From Spirochaetaceae bacterium (GTDB lineage: Bacteria > Spirochaetota > Spirochaetia > Treponematales > Breznakiellaceae): a stretch of DNA of 6,277 nt. The translations under genes and the position numbers were made by a program. Every line of letters starts with the position of its first letter. Positions within the stretch are counted from its first letter, which is position 1. Of the stretch, positions 1-5,307 are shown piece after piece. The notes under the pieces are model-generated. The model worked only from the letters and a program-made list of their open reading frames with translations. It did not search any database and was not told where the DNA came from. Location of the stretch: the NCBI GenBank assembly GCA_031283025.1, contig JAITCP010000077.1, positions 1 through 6,277 on the forward strand, read 5' to 3'.

Positions 1-104
1 GTAGGTTTTCCGTTGTTGGTTATCACCACTTTGCCGTCTTTAGACAACTTATGCCAGATATTTTTGGACGATGCCCTCAATTCACGAACTGATAAAAAAT
101 CCAT
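1..104 (-). CDS. Phd/YefM-family antitoxin, N-terminal part (runs off the left edge)
   Basis: This is the N-terminal 34 codons of a small DNA-binding antitoxin of a type II toxin-antitoxin module; the rest lies outside the window. The translation begins MDFLSVRELRASSKNIW and continues through a KVVITNNGKP segment. The 'vreLRasskniw..L..dGkvvITnnGkP' pattern is the hallmark N-terminal fold of Phd/YefM proteins, where it forms the dimer that binds the operator. The ATG at 102-104 is chosen because an AAGGAG ribosome site (113-118) sits 8 bases upstream. The other ATG nearby (rc of 107-109) is in a different frame. By family rule the protein neutralises a toxin (Doc, YoeB, RelE or PIN type) encoded next to it, probably just left of the window, and represses its own promoter. 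The operator at 128-147 supports this. The toxin type cannot be told from this fragment. Confidence 0.85.
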   Translation of the reverse strand, partial: MDFLSVRELRASSKNIWHKLSKDGKVVITNNGKP

Positions 105-112
105 TTCATGCG

Positions 113-118
113 CTCCTT
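113..118 (-). promoter_or_regulatory. Ribosome binding site of the antitoxin gene
   Basis: AAGGAG on the minus strand lies 8 bases before the ATG at 104. It decides the start of the otherwise truncated antitoxin gene. Confidence 0.8.
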
Positions 119-126
119 ATAACAAT

Positions 127-156
127 AGTGTACACGATTGTAGACACACTTGTCAA
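127..156 (-). promoter_or_regulatory. Sigma70-type promoter of the antitoxin gene
   Basis: On the minus strand there is a perfect -35 box TTGACA (151-156), an 18-base spacer, and a -10 box TACACT (127-132, four of six matches to TATAAT). Transcription would start about 7 bases further on and give a short leader containing the AAGGAG site. The -10 box and most of the spacer are covered by the proposed operator, which fits autorepression. Confidence 0.65.
128..147. promoter_or_regulatory. Two-site operator for the Phd/YefM antitoxin (TGTACA core)
   Basis: A perfect palindrome GTGTACAC (128-135) is followed after GATT by the related half GTAGACAC (140-147; six of eight positions match). The two centres are 12 bases apart, about one helical turn. 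The E. coli yefM-yoeB operator is known to consist of palindromes with a TGTACA core at 12-bp centre spacing, and the second there is also the weaker site. The match in core, spacing and position over the -10 region supports autoregulation by the adjacent antitoxin. Binding itself is inferred. Confidence 0.65.
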
Positions 157-172
157 ATAGGGTTTTTATGGG

Positions 173-202
173 AATCTCTAAAAACTTCAGTTTTTAGAGA
201 TT
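173..202. repeat. Perfect 13-bp inverted repeat (hairpin), function unclear
   Basis: AATCTCTAAAAAC (173-185) and GTTTTTAGAGATT (190-202) are exact reverse complements around the loop TTCA. A G-T pair (172/203) would extend the stem. It lies between the transporter stop and the antitoxin promoter, both on the minus strand. It could end transcription of the transporter, but the stem is AT-rich and no U-run follows on either strand, so it is not a classical intrinsic terminator. A protein binding site or a remnant of a small mobile repeat are alternatives. Confidence 0.5.
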
Positions 203-296
203 TACCGCTGAAAAACGCCCTTATCTCTTTGCAGGATATGGCATCGTGTTATGTCCAAATTTGTGATAATGGTTTGTGTTCATTGTAAATCATTCC
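203..296. other. AT-rich spacer without a recognisable gene
   Basis: Together with the operator and hairpin, this is the remainder of a ~190-base gap between the transporter and the antitoxin. I see no credible gene, RNA or terminator in it. An open frame on the plus strand crosses the region but has no family resemblance and runs through the promoter and hairpin. GC content is about 35%, well below the neighbouring genes. Confidence 0.6.
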
Positions 297-1964
297 TTAA
301 TCCTCCAGATGAGCCAGAGCAAAGGAAATGTGATAACAATAATCGCCTAACTGTTCCAGGTGGCGGATAAAGTCGATAAATAGAAGTTCGGTTTTGACAT
401 TTTCTCCCGCTTCTATGCGTTTCCGCCCATACTTGCGCAGTTTGTTGCGTTCCTTGTTGATCCGGCCCTCTGCAAGCGCCGCCTGCTCAGACTCTTCCGG
501 TGTCAGAATTCTGCCAAGACGGGTTTGGACAAAGTTAAGGAATTCGCCAACCAGGCCGGTATAGGGAACGAGCGCTTTCATGGATTCGCCCTTAAAGACC
601 AGGTCTTTCTTGACGCTCCGCTCCAGTAAAAGGCTTGCTGTATAACAGTCATCGGTCATATTTTCCAGGTCTGCAACAATCCGCAGGAGGCGGGAAATAC
701 GCCGTTCCGAACGCTGATTGAGCATCTGCCGGGCACACTCCATAAGGAAGTGGGTCAGCTCTTCCCGCATCTCGTCGGCGTAAATTTCCTTATCCCGCAG
801 TTCCGCCGTCAGCTCTTCCACGGCCTTTTCCTGTTCCGGGCTGTCTTTGAGGGTGTCCAGTACTCCGCTGATTCTGCCGTACATGGAAGAAACGATACCC
901 GCCATTTCACGGATTTCATTATTTGCCCGGTATATGTTCAGTTCCGGCGTGTTTTGGAAGGTGGCGGAAGTGTAGGAAAGCTTGTAATGTTTTTGTTCCG
1001 CCGATACGCCCTTGTCTTTGATAATTTTTTTAACCAGAGCGGCAAACTGGTTTACAAAAGGGAAAAAGAAAAGTGTGTTTACCGTGTTGAATACCGTGTG
1101 GAGCATGGCCAGATGGTTGGTGATTTCCGTTCCGGGCGTAACTATGTCTACCAATGCAAGCAACTGTCGGAAAAAAACCAATGCCCAAATCGTGCCGATT
1201 ACATTGAAAAGCACATGAACAAGCGCCGCCTGCTTTGCAGCAGGTTTTGCGCCGATAGCGGCAAGAGCCGCATCAATGGTTGTACCGATATTGGCCCCCA
1301 GGATCATCGCTGCCGCCATTTCGTAGTTTATCGTACCCTGATGGGCAAGGGTCAGGAAGATCGCCGTCGCCGCAGAAGATGAATGAATAATAAGGGTAAT
1401 TCCCAAACCCATACTGGTTCCCAGTAATATTGACATGAAACCCCGGTCCGAAAAGATGTTGATAAAGGCCAGAGTTTCCGTCGAAAGGCTGGGCATGGAC
1501 TTGGTAAGAAAATCCAAACCCATAAAAAGAAGGCCAAAGCCCAGAAGTGAAACTCCCCAATCTTTGTGTTTCCATTTCATTGCCGACATGACAAAGCCTA
1601 TGCCAACGGCGGGAAAGGCCAGAGCGCTTATTTTGAATGAAAAGCCGATGAGGGAAACAATCCATGCGGTGATCGTGGTGCCAATGTTGGCCCCCATGAT
1701 CACTCCAATGGCTTGCTTGAGGGTAAGGAGGCCCGCATTCACAAAAGACACTACCATGACAGTGGTTGCCGAGGATGACTGGATTACCGCCGTAACTCCG
1801 AGTCCGGTAAGAACGGCGCTTAGCCGGTTTCCGGTCATAAAGGCAAGCGCCTTTTGCATACGCTGGCCGGCAGCTTGCTGAAGGCCGTCTCCCATCACCT
1901 TCATCCCATAGAGGAAAAGTCCCAAGCTTCCGGTTATGCTGAAGAAAATACCCAGATACCCCAT
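297..1964 (-). CDS. Na+/phosphate cotransporter with C-terminal PhoU-like domain
   Basis: An inner-membrane protein of the Na/Pi cotransporter family (NptA/YjbB type), 555 residues. By family knowledge it moves inorganic phosphate across the membrane coupled to sodium; direction and physiological role vary between members. The membrane part (about residues 1-315) shows the two inverted repeats expected: QSSSATT at 62-68 followed by GANIGTT at 91-97, and HSSSAAT at 194-200 followed by GANIGTT at 223-229. These QSSS-type loops form the substrate and ion site. Residues about 345-555 are charged and helical and match a PhoU-like domain, which in relatives is thought to regulate transport; it ends in a RHLEQLGDYCYHIS helix. 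The length is normal for the two-domain form. The ATG is supported by an AAGGAGG site 10 bases upstream. The gene diverges from the phosphoesterase gene. No pho-box can be asserted. The family call is firm; the exact substrate is inferred. Confidence 0.95.
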   Translation of the reverse strand: MGYLGIFFSITGSLGLFLYGMKVMGDGLQQAAGQRMQKALAFMTGNRLSAVLTGLGVTAVIQSSSATTVMVVSFVNAGLLTLKQAIGVIMGANIGTTITAWIVSLIGFSFKISALAFPAVGIGFVMSAMKWKHKDWGVSLLGFGLLFMGLDFLTKSMPSLSTETLAFINIFSDRGFMSILLGTSMGLGITLIIHSSSAATAIFLTLAHQGTINYEMAAAMILGANIGTTIDAALAAIGAKPAAKQAALVHVLFNVIGTIWALVFFRQLLALVDIVTPGTEITNHLAMLHTVFNTVNTLFFFPFVNQFAALVKKIIKDKGVSAEQKHYKLSYTSATFQNTPELNIYRANNEIREMAGIVSSMYGRISGVLDTLKDSPEQEKAVEELTAELRDKEIYADEMREELTHFLMECARQMLNQRSERRISRLLRIVADLENMTDDCYTASLLLERSVKKDLVFKGESMKALVPYTGLVGEFLNFVQTRLGRILTPEESEQAALAEGRINKERNKLRKYGRKRIEAGENVKTELLFIDFIRHLEQLGDYCYHISFALAHLED

Positions 1965-2034
1965 GAACGGGATGCCTCCTTGCGATTTCTCCTGCTATAT
2001 TAAACTATTTTAGCTTTTTTATTAAGATGGAAAA
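1965..2034. promoter_or_regulatory. Divergent promoter region; weak promoter candidate for the transporter
   Basis: This is the 70-base gap between two divergent genes, so both promoters should lie here. On the minus strand TTAATA (2020-2025) and TAATAT (1997-2002) are separated by 17 bases, each matching four of six consensus positions, and could drive the transporter. A strong AAGGAGG ribosome site for the transporter is at 1975-1981. On the plus strand no convincing -35/-10 pair or ribosome site was found before the phosphoesterase ATG. Confidence 0.35.
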
Positions 2035-2619
2035 ATGATTCAAGGCCAATCCTCGTTTCTGGTGGTTTCCGATTCCCACGGTAACACTGCGGCCCTAACG
2101 GCGATCCTTGCCTGGGCGCAAAATACCGGTGGCGTATCCGGCGGTATTTTTGCCCTTGACGCTGCGATTTTTCTGGGGGACGGCGTAGATGATCTGGCCC
2201 CCGCCTCCGCCCGTGCGGGATTCGCCCTTCCCTGGCATACAGTCCGGGGGAATGTGGACAACAATAGCTCCCTTCCCGGCAGCATGGCGCTGGAAATACC
2301 GGGAAGCAGCCGGGCAGTCCGTAAACTTTTTCTGACTCACGGCAATGTTTACCGCGTGGGAGAAGGCTGCCAAACCCTGGCCGCAGCCGCCCGCTCTAAC
2401 GGAGCGGAAGCGGCCCTCTACGGGCATACCCATATCCCTTCGTGTACAATGCTGGACGGGATTTTCCTCCTTAACCCTGGCAGCATAGGCCGCCCCCGGA
2501 GCAATGCAGGCCACACTTTCGCCGTTCTGGAATGTCCCGCAGCCGGCCCTTTAAACGCCCGCTTTTTCAGCCTGACAAGCCGGGGCAGGAAAGACATTGT
2601 ACAGGAACTGGAAATTTAG
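2035..2619 (+). CDS. YfcE/MJ0936-family metallophosphoesterase
   Basis: A 194-residue cytoplasmic enzyme of the calcineurin-like superfamily, YfcE/MJ0936 branch. Such enzymes use a two-metal centre (often Mn2+) to hydrolyse phosphodiesters; the natural substrate is usually unknown. All the metal-binding blocks are present in order: SDSHGN at 12-17 (D13, H15), LGDG at 47-50 (D49), RGNVD at 71-75 (N73), THGN at 101-104 (H102), GHTH at 130-133, and the typical NPGS at 147-150. The length is near the family norm, with a slightly long C-terminus. The ATG at 2035 places the first strand right before SDSHGN as expected. The upstream sequence is A-rich with no good ribosome site. A tiny ATG-GAA-AAA-TGA frame (2027-2038) overlaps the start. 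The stop is one base before the glycosylase ATG, so the two are probably one operon. Family assignment is secure; biological substrate not assignable. Confidence 0.93.
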   Translation: MIQGQSSFLVVSDSHGNTAALTAILAWAQNTGGVSGGIFALDAAIFLGDGVDDLAPASARAGFALPWHTVRGNVDNNSSLPGSMALEIPGSSRAVRKLFLTHGNVYRVGEGCQTLAAAARSNGAEAALYGHTHIPSCTMLDGIFLLNPGSIGRPRSNAGHTFAVLECPAAGPLNARFFSLTSRGRKDIVQELEI

Positions 2620-2620
2620 C

Positions 2621-3223
2621 ATGAAAACCGGAGAACAGGCGGCAAAAGTGCAAACGGTAAAAGCCCCCCGTAAACTTACCGCCCGGGACTACCGCAAGGA
2701 CGCCGTTACTTTGGCTCCAAAGCTTTTGGGAAAATTGCTGTGCCGGAAAATCGGGAACAAAATTATTAAGTGCCGGATAACGGAAACAGAAGCCTATTAC
2801 GGCGAAACTGACACCGCCTGCCATGCCCACAAGGGAAAAACGGAGCGCACCAGGATCATGTACGAAGACGGCGGCCATGCGTACATCTATCTTTGCTACG
2901 GCGTGCACTGGTTGCTTAACGTTGTTACCGGAAAAAAAGATTTTCCGGAAGCAGTACTGATCCGGGGCGTGGAAGGATTTGAAGGGCCCGGAAGACTTAC
3001 CAAACATTTACAGATAGACAAGATGCTTAACGGGGAAAACATGGCGGATTCAAAACGGCTATGGATAGAAGACGACGGCAAGCGGCCCGGTAATTCGCCC
3101 GGCGGACAGCCCGCCTTTACGGCTTCCAAACGGATTGGGGTTGACTATGCTTCGGAGGCGGACAAAAACAGGCTCTGGCGGTTTACTGTTGCCGCTGTAC
3201 AGGCAGCCGCTCAGCGTAAATAG
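2621..3223 (+). CDS. mpg: 3-methyladenine DNA glycosylase (AAG/MPG family)
   Basis: A 200-residue monofunctional DNA glycosylase of the mammalian AAG/MPG type. It removes alkylated and deaminated purines (3-methyladenine, hypoxanthine) from DNA as the first step of base excision repair. By alignment from memory with human AAG, TETEAYYG at 54-61 contains the catalytic Glu (E57, human E125) and Y59 (human Y127), with H68 matching H136. YIYLCYG at 88-94 supplies Y90 and the intercalating Y93 (human Y159 and Y162), and N100 matches N169. GPGRLTK at 122-128 and the C-terminal RIGVDYA (171-177) with WRF are also typical. The length fits the bacterial family. The ATG at 2621 is preferred over a TTG at 2597 because the extra eight residues lie inside the upstream gene and are not conserved. 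AGGAA at 2603-2607 is a distant ribosome site, so coupling to the upstream gene is likely. Confidence 0.95.
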   Translation: MKTGEQAAKVQTVKAPRKLTARDYRKDAVTLAPKLLGKLLCRKIGNKIIKCRITETEAYYGETDTACHAHKGKTERTRIMYEDGGHAYIYLCYGVHWLLNVVTGKKDFPEAVLIRGVEGFEGPGRLTKHLQIDKMLNGENMADSKRLWIEDDGKRPGNSPGGQPAFTASKRIGVDYASEADKNRLWRFTVAAVQAAAQRK

Positions 3224-3240
3224 CTTCGATCTGCGGAGGC

Positions 3241-3849
3241 TCATTCAACACCATCAAACAACTGCGGGGCGGCTTTGCTCTTGGTTTTTCTGGCTTTCGC
3301 CGCTTTCACAGGTTTTGTTGCGGTTTTCGTCGGTTTCGCCTTCGTTGTTGGCTTTGTTGCAGTTTCCGCCGCTTTCGCCGGTTTTGCTGCGGTTTCTGTC
3401 GATTTCGCCTTCGCTGTTGGCTCTATCGCAGTTTCCGCCGTTGGTTCTATCACGGTTTCCGGTGCGGCGGCAGGGGAAGCCCGCAGGTGTTTTTCTACCG
3501 CTTCGATGGCCTGTACAAGCGTTTTCCTTCTGCCTGCCCCGGCAGCCCGGCGGCGCAGCTCCTCCAGGGAAAGTCCGGCAAAGCCCGGCAATTCCGCAAA
3601 GCGGGCAAAGATCGAATAACCCCTTAGAGACTGGACAGTAATTACTTTGTCTTCCCGAAAATTGTAGACCAGAACCAGCAATTCCCCAAAGGCAAAAAGC
3701 CCCCGCCGTTGTCCCACTCCTAAAATGCCCCGGCCCAGCCATTTCTGGATCACCTTTTGGTATTGCCGCACCTGAAACAAATACCCCAGCAGGTTTTGCA
3801 AGGCTATCAGTGAAAAAACTACCAGAAGGAAAAGCGTCTGTTGTCCGAT
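3241..3849 (-). CDS. gutM: GutM-like membrane-anchored regulator with histone-H1-like tail
   Basis: This resembles GutM (SrlM), the activator protein of the E. coli glucitol operon: a hydrophobic N-terminal helix, then a small domain with GRGILGVGQRRG (residues 39-50 counting from 3849), a hydrophobic strand, and LRGYSIFARFAELPGFAG (75-92). Family members are about 120-150 residues. Here a tail of roughly 70 residues follows (about 126-196), built almost only from Lys, Ala, Pro, Thr and Glu with repeating KPAKAA- and TKPT-like units, as in histone H1-like proteins. The start is uncertain. The first ordinary start codon is TTG at 3801 (186 aa), but it lacks a ribosome site and cuts the membrane helix (TLFLLVVFSLIALQNLLGYL). 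The frame stays open upstream to an ATC at 3849, 5 bases after a strong AGGAGG, giving 202 aa. No sugar-uptake genes adjoin it. Role in regulation is inferred from family only. Confidence 0.7.
   Translation of the reverse strand: MGQQTLFLLVVFSLIALQNLLGYLFQVRQYQKVIQKWLGRGILGVGQRRGLFAFGELLVLVYNFREDKVITVQSLRGYSIFARFAELPGFAGLSLEELRRRAAGAGRRKTLVQAIEAVEKHLRASPAAAPETVIEPTAETAIEPTAKAKSTETAAKPAKAAETATKPTTKAKPTKTATKPVKAAKARKTKSKAAPQLFDGVE
3293..3463. repeat. Degenerate tandem repeats encoding the Lys/Ala/Pro/Thr tail
   Basis: Two imperfect copies lie head to tail: 3293-3370 (78 bases) and 3371-3439 (69 bases). Both begin GCTTTCGCCG and end GCAGTTTCCGCC; the first has about 9 extra bases. A shorter 24-base unit at 3416-3439 is repeated at 3440-3463 with four or so changes. 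All length differences are multiples of three, so the reading frame of the GutM-like tail is kept. The array probably grew by slippage or unequal exchange. Confidence 0.75.
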
Positions 3850-3854
3850 ACAAG

Positions 3855-3860
3855 CCTCCT
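3855..3860 (-). promoter_or_regulatory. Ribosome binding site of the GutM-like gene
   Basis: AGGAGG on the minus strand. The only standard start codon close to it (TTG, 3851-3853) is one base away and in the wrong frame. The in-frame ATC at 3847-3849 is 5 bases away. The site therefore argues that translation begins near 3849 and not at the TTG at 3801. Confidence 0.6.
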
Positions 3861-3902
3861 CAGGGTCTTGCCCTTAATTTAATAATATAGAACAATTAAA
3901 AT

Positions 3903-4517
3903 GTGATAAAGTATTTGTTTTTGTTGGTTTTATTCCCACTTTCCTCCGCTCTTTACGCCGATGTTTTTACCTTCAAGGCGGATCGCATGAGCGGAAACCG
4001 CGCTTCCGGTAAAGAAACGCTGGTTCTTGTGGGGCATGCGGAAGTCCATTCCGATACGATCCTCCTCCGGGCGGATCGCATTGAAATTCAGGGTAAAGAT
4101 AACGAATTTATCGATTGTTCCGGTACTGTCTGGGGTTTTGAGGAGGAAAAAAACATCCTCTTTCAAAGCGACAGGCTGCGTTATGACCGGAAGCTCAAAA
4201 TAGCCCGGCTTGAAGGGAACGCCACCCTGGAAGATCGGCAGAACGAAGTCGTGGCCAAGGGCCGTTTTATTGAATACAACGATAAAACCGAAATAGCGGT
4301 TTTTCAGGTGGCTGTCCGGCTTTTTAAGGAAAACATCGTGTGCCGTTCCGAATATGCCGTGTACCGTCGGAAGGAAAAACTGCTGGACCTTTCGGGCTTT
4401 CCGGTAGTATTCAAAAAGAAAGACGAATTCCGGGCGGAACGAATCCGGGTGGATTTGGACACAGAAGATGTAACTATGGAAGGAACCGTTTCCGGTTCTG
4501 TCAAAAGCGGGGACTAA
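3903..4517 (+). CDS. lptA: LptA-like periplasmic bridge protein (OstA family)
   Basis: A 204-residue exported protein of the LptA/OstA family. LptA forms the periplasmic beta-jellyroll bridge that carries lipopolysaccharide from the inner-membrane LptBFGC complex to LptD in the outer membrane. The N-terminus is a clear signal peptide (MIKYLFLLVLFPLSSALYA, probable cut after A19). The mature part has the typical run of short beta-strand repeats: FKADRMSG near 24-31, LVLVGHAEV, ILLRADRIEI near 53-62, ILFQSDRLRYD near 85-95, ARLEGNATLED near 101-111, then FRAERIRVDL near 176-185 and VTMEGTVSG. The GTG at 3903 is chosen because it gives the whole signal peptide. An ATG at 3901 overlaps it but is followed at once by TGA. 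No good ribosome site is visible. It overlaps lptB by one base. No lptC gene precedes it. The transported lipid in this organism is unknown. Confidence 0.88.
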   Translation: MIKYLFLLVLFPLSSALYADVFTFKADRMSGNRASGKETLVLVGHAEVHSDTILLRADRIEIQGKDNEFIDCSGTVWGFEEEKNILFQSDRLRYDRKLKIARLEGNATLEDRQNEVVAKGRFIEYNDKTEIAVFQVAVRLFKENIVCRSEYAVYRRKEKLLDLSGFPVVFKKKDEFRAERIRVDLDTEDVTMEGTVSGSVKSGD

Positions 4518-5242
4518 TGGATGCCTTATCGGTGGCGGAGCTCCATAAATCTTTCGGGCGCCGGGAGGTAGTCCGGGGCATTGATTTTTCCATGCAAAGC
4601 GGGGAAGTGGCCGGCCTCTTGGGCCCCAACGGAGCGGGAAAAACCACCACTTTCTACATTATTGTCGGCTTTCACCGCCCTTCTTCCGGACGGGTGCTGA
4701 TCAACGAAAAGGATATTACCAAAGAACCCATGTACCAAAGGGCAAGGCTGGGGATTACTTACCTTCCTCAGGAAGCCTCGGTTTTCCGCAAACTAACGGT
4801 AGAAAAGAACATCTGGGCGATTCTGGAAACCCGCCGGGGAATGGACAAAACCGCCAGAAAGGAGCAACTGGAACAGCTCTTGAGCGAATTCGGCATTGAC
4901 AAGATACGCCGCCAGTACGGTTATACCCTTTCCGGCGGAGAGCGCCGCCGTACCGAAATTGCCCGTGCGCTTGCAACAAACCCCAAATTTCTTCTGTTAG
5001 ACGAGCCCTTTGCCGGCATCGATCCCAAAACGGTTTTTGAACTTAAAGAGATTATCCGCCGCCTGGCCGACAAGGGAATAGGCGTGCTGATAACCGATCA
5101 CAATGTGCGGGATACCCTGGAAATCACCACCGAATCTTTTATCATCAATGACGGAACCATTGTTGCGCGGGGAAACAAAGACGCAATCCTTGAGAACGAT
5201 ATGGTCAGGGAAGTATATCTGGGCAGTGAATTCAGGATGTAG
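4517..5242 (+). CDS. lptB: LPS export ABC transporter ATPase LptB
   Basis: A 241-residue cytoplasmic ATP-binding cassette protein, the motor of the Lpt lipopolysaccharide export machine. It dimerises and drives LptF/LptG to extract lipid from the inner membrane. Visible motifs: Walker A GPNGAGKT at 36-43, Q-loop Q85 in YLPQEASVF, signature LSGGE at 138-142, Walker B FLLLDEP at 158-164 with catalytic E163, and switch H195 in ITDHNV. The TYLPQEASVFRKLTVEKN block and the C-terminal VYLGSEFRM are diagnostic of LptB over other ABC ATPases. The ATG at 4517 overlaps the lptA stop (TAATG), so translation is probably coupled; a GGGGA just upstream is a weak ribosome site. An open frame extends upstream to 4340 but lies within lptA and is not homologous. 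No sigma-54 gene (rpoN), a frequent lptB follower in other bacteria, comes after it. Confidence 0.96.
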   Translation: MDALSVAELHKSFGRREVVRGIDFSMQSGEVAGLLGPNGAGKTTTFYIIVGFHRPSSGRVLINEKDITKEPMYQRARLGITYLPQEASVFRKLTVEKNIWAILETRRGMDKTARKEQLEQLLSEFGIDKIRRQYGYTLSGGERRRTEIARALATNPKFLLLDEPFAGIDPKTVFELKEIIRRLADKGIGVLITDHNVRDTLEITTESFIINDGTIVARGNKDAILENDMVREVYLGSEFRM

Positions 5243-5259
5243 AGACTAATGGGATTTTT

Positions 5260-5279
5260 TAGGCTCCGTTTCCAGCCTA
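5260..5279. repeat. Small inverted repeat after lptB
   Basis: TAGGCT (5260-5265) and AGCCTA (5274-5279) are perfect 6-base arms around an 8-base loop, 18 bases after the lptB stop. A T6 run precedes the stem on the plus strand, the wrong side for an intrinsic terminator of lptB. On the minus strand an A-run follows the stem, which does not fit either. Confidence 0.35.
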
Positions 5280-5307
5280 CCCAATTCCCGCCTTTAGAAC
5301 TCCGGTG

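Noticed and set aside
13..288. Open frame of 91 codons on the plus strand at the left end
   Set aside because: It runs antisense through the antitoxin start, its promoter, operator and hairpin, has no recognisable domain and no ribosome site, and is best explained by chance.
750..1382. 210-codon open frame antisense to the phosphate transporter
   Set aside because: The opposite strand encodes a complete, motif-bearing transporter. The antisense product is Arg/Phe-rich with no family resemblance.
1435..1881. 148-codon antisense frame within the transporter gene
   Set aside because: It is the mirror of the membrane domain codons and shows no domain of its own.
2095..2514. 139-codon frame antisense to the phosphoesterase
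   Set aside because: The sense strand carries all the metallophosphoesterase motifs; the antisense frame is a by-product of GC-rich codon use.
3293..3463. Repeat array considered as CRISPR or a non-coding satellite
   Set aside because: The copies are degenerate, adjacent without unique spacers, and keep the reading frame of a protein, so they are coding tandem repeats.
3275..3619. Hydrophobic Phe/Val/Ala-rich plus-strand frame that looks like a membrane protein
   Set aside because: It is the complement of the Lys/Ala/Thr repeat tail, and its hydrophobicity follows from that repeat, not from a real gene.
3254..3853. 199-codon alternative frame on the minus strand with TTG start right after the AGGAGG
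   Set aside because: The TTG is one base from the ribosome site, and the product is Gly/Cys/Arg-rich without a family match. The neighbouring frame gives the GutM pattern, so this one is a shadow, although its start position makes the start of the real gene harder to judge.
4340..4516. N-terminal extension of lptB into lptA
   Set aside because: The extra residues are out-of-frame lptA sequence. The LptB family begins close to the ATG at 4517, which overlaps the lptA stop.
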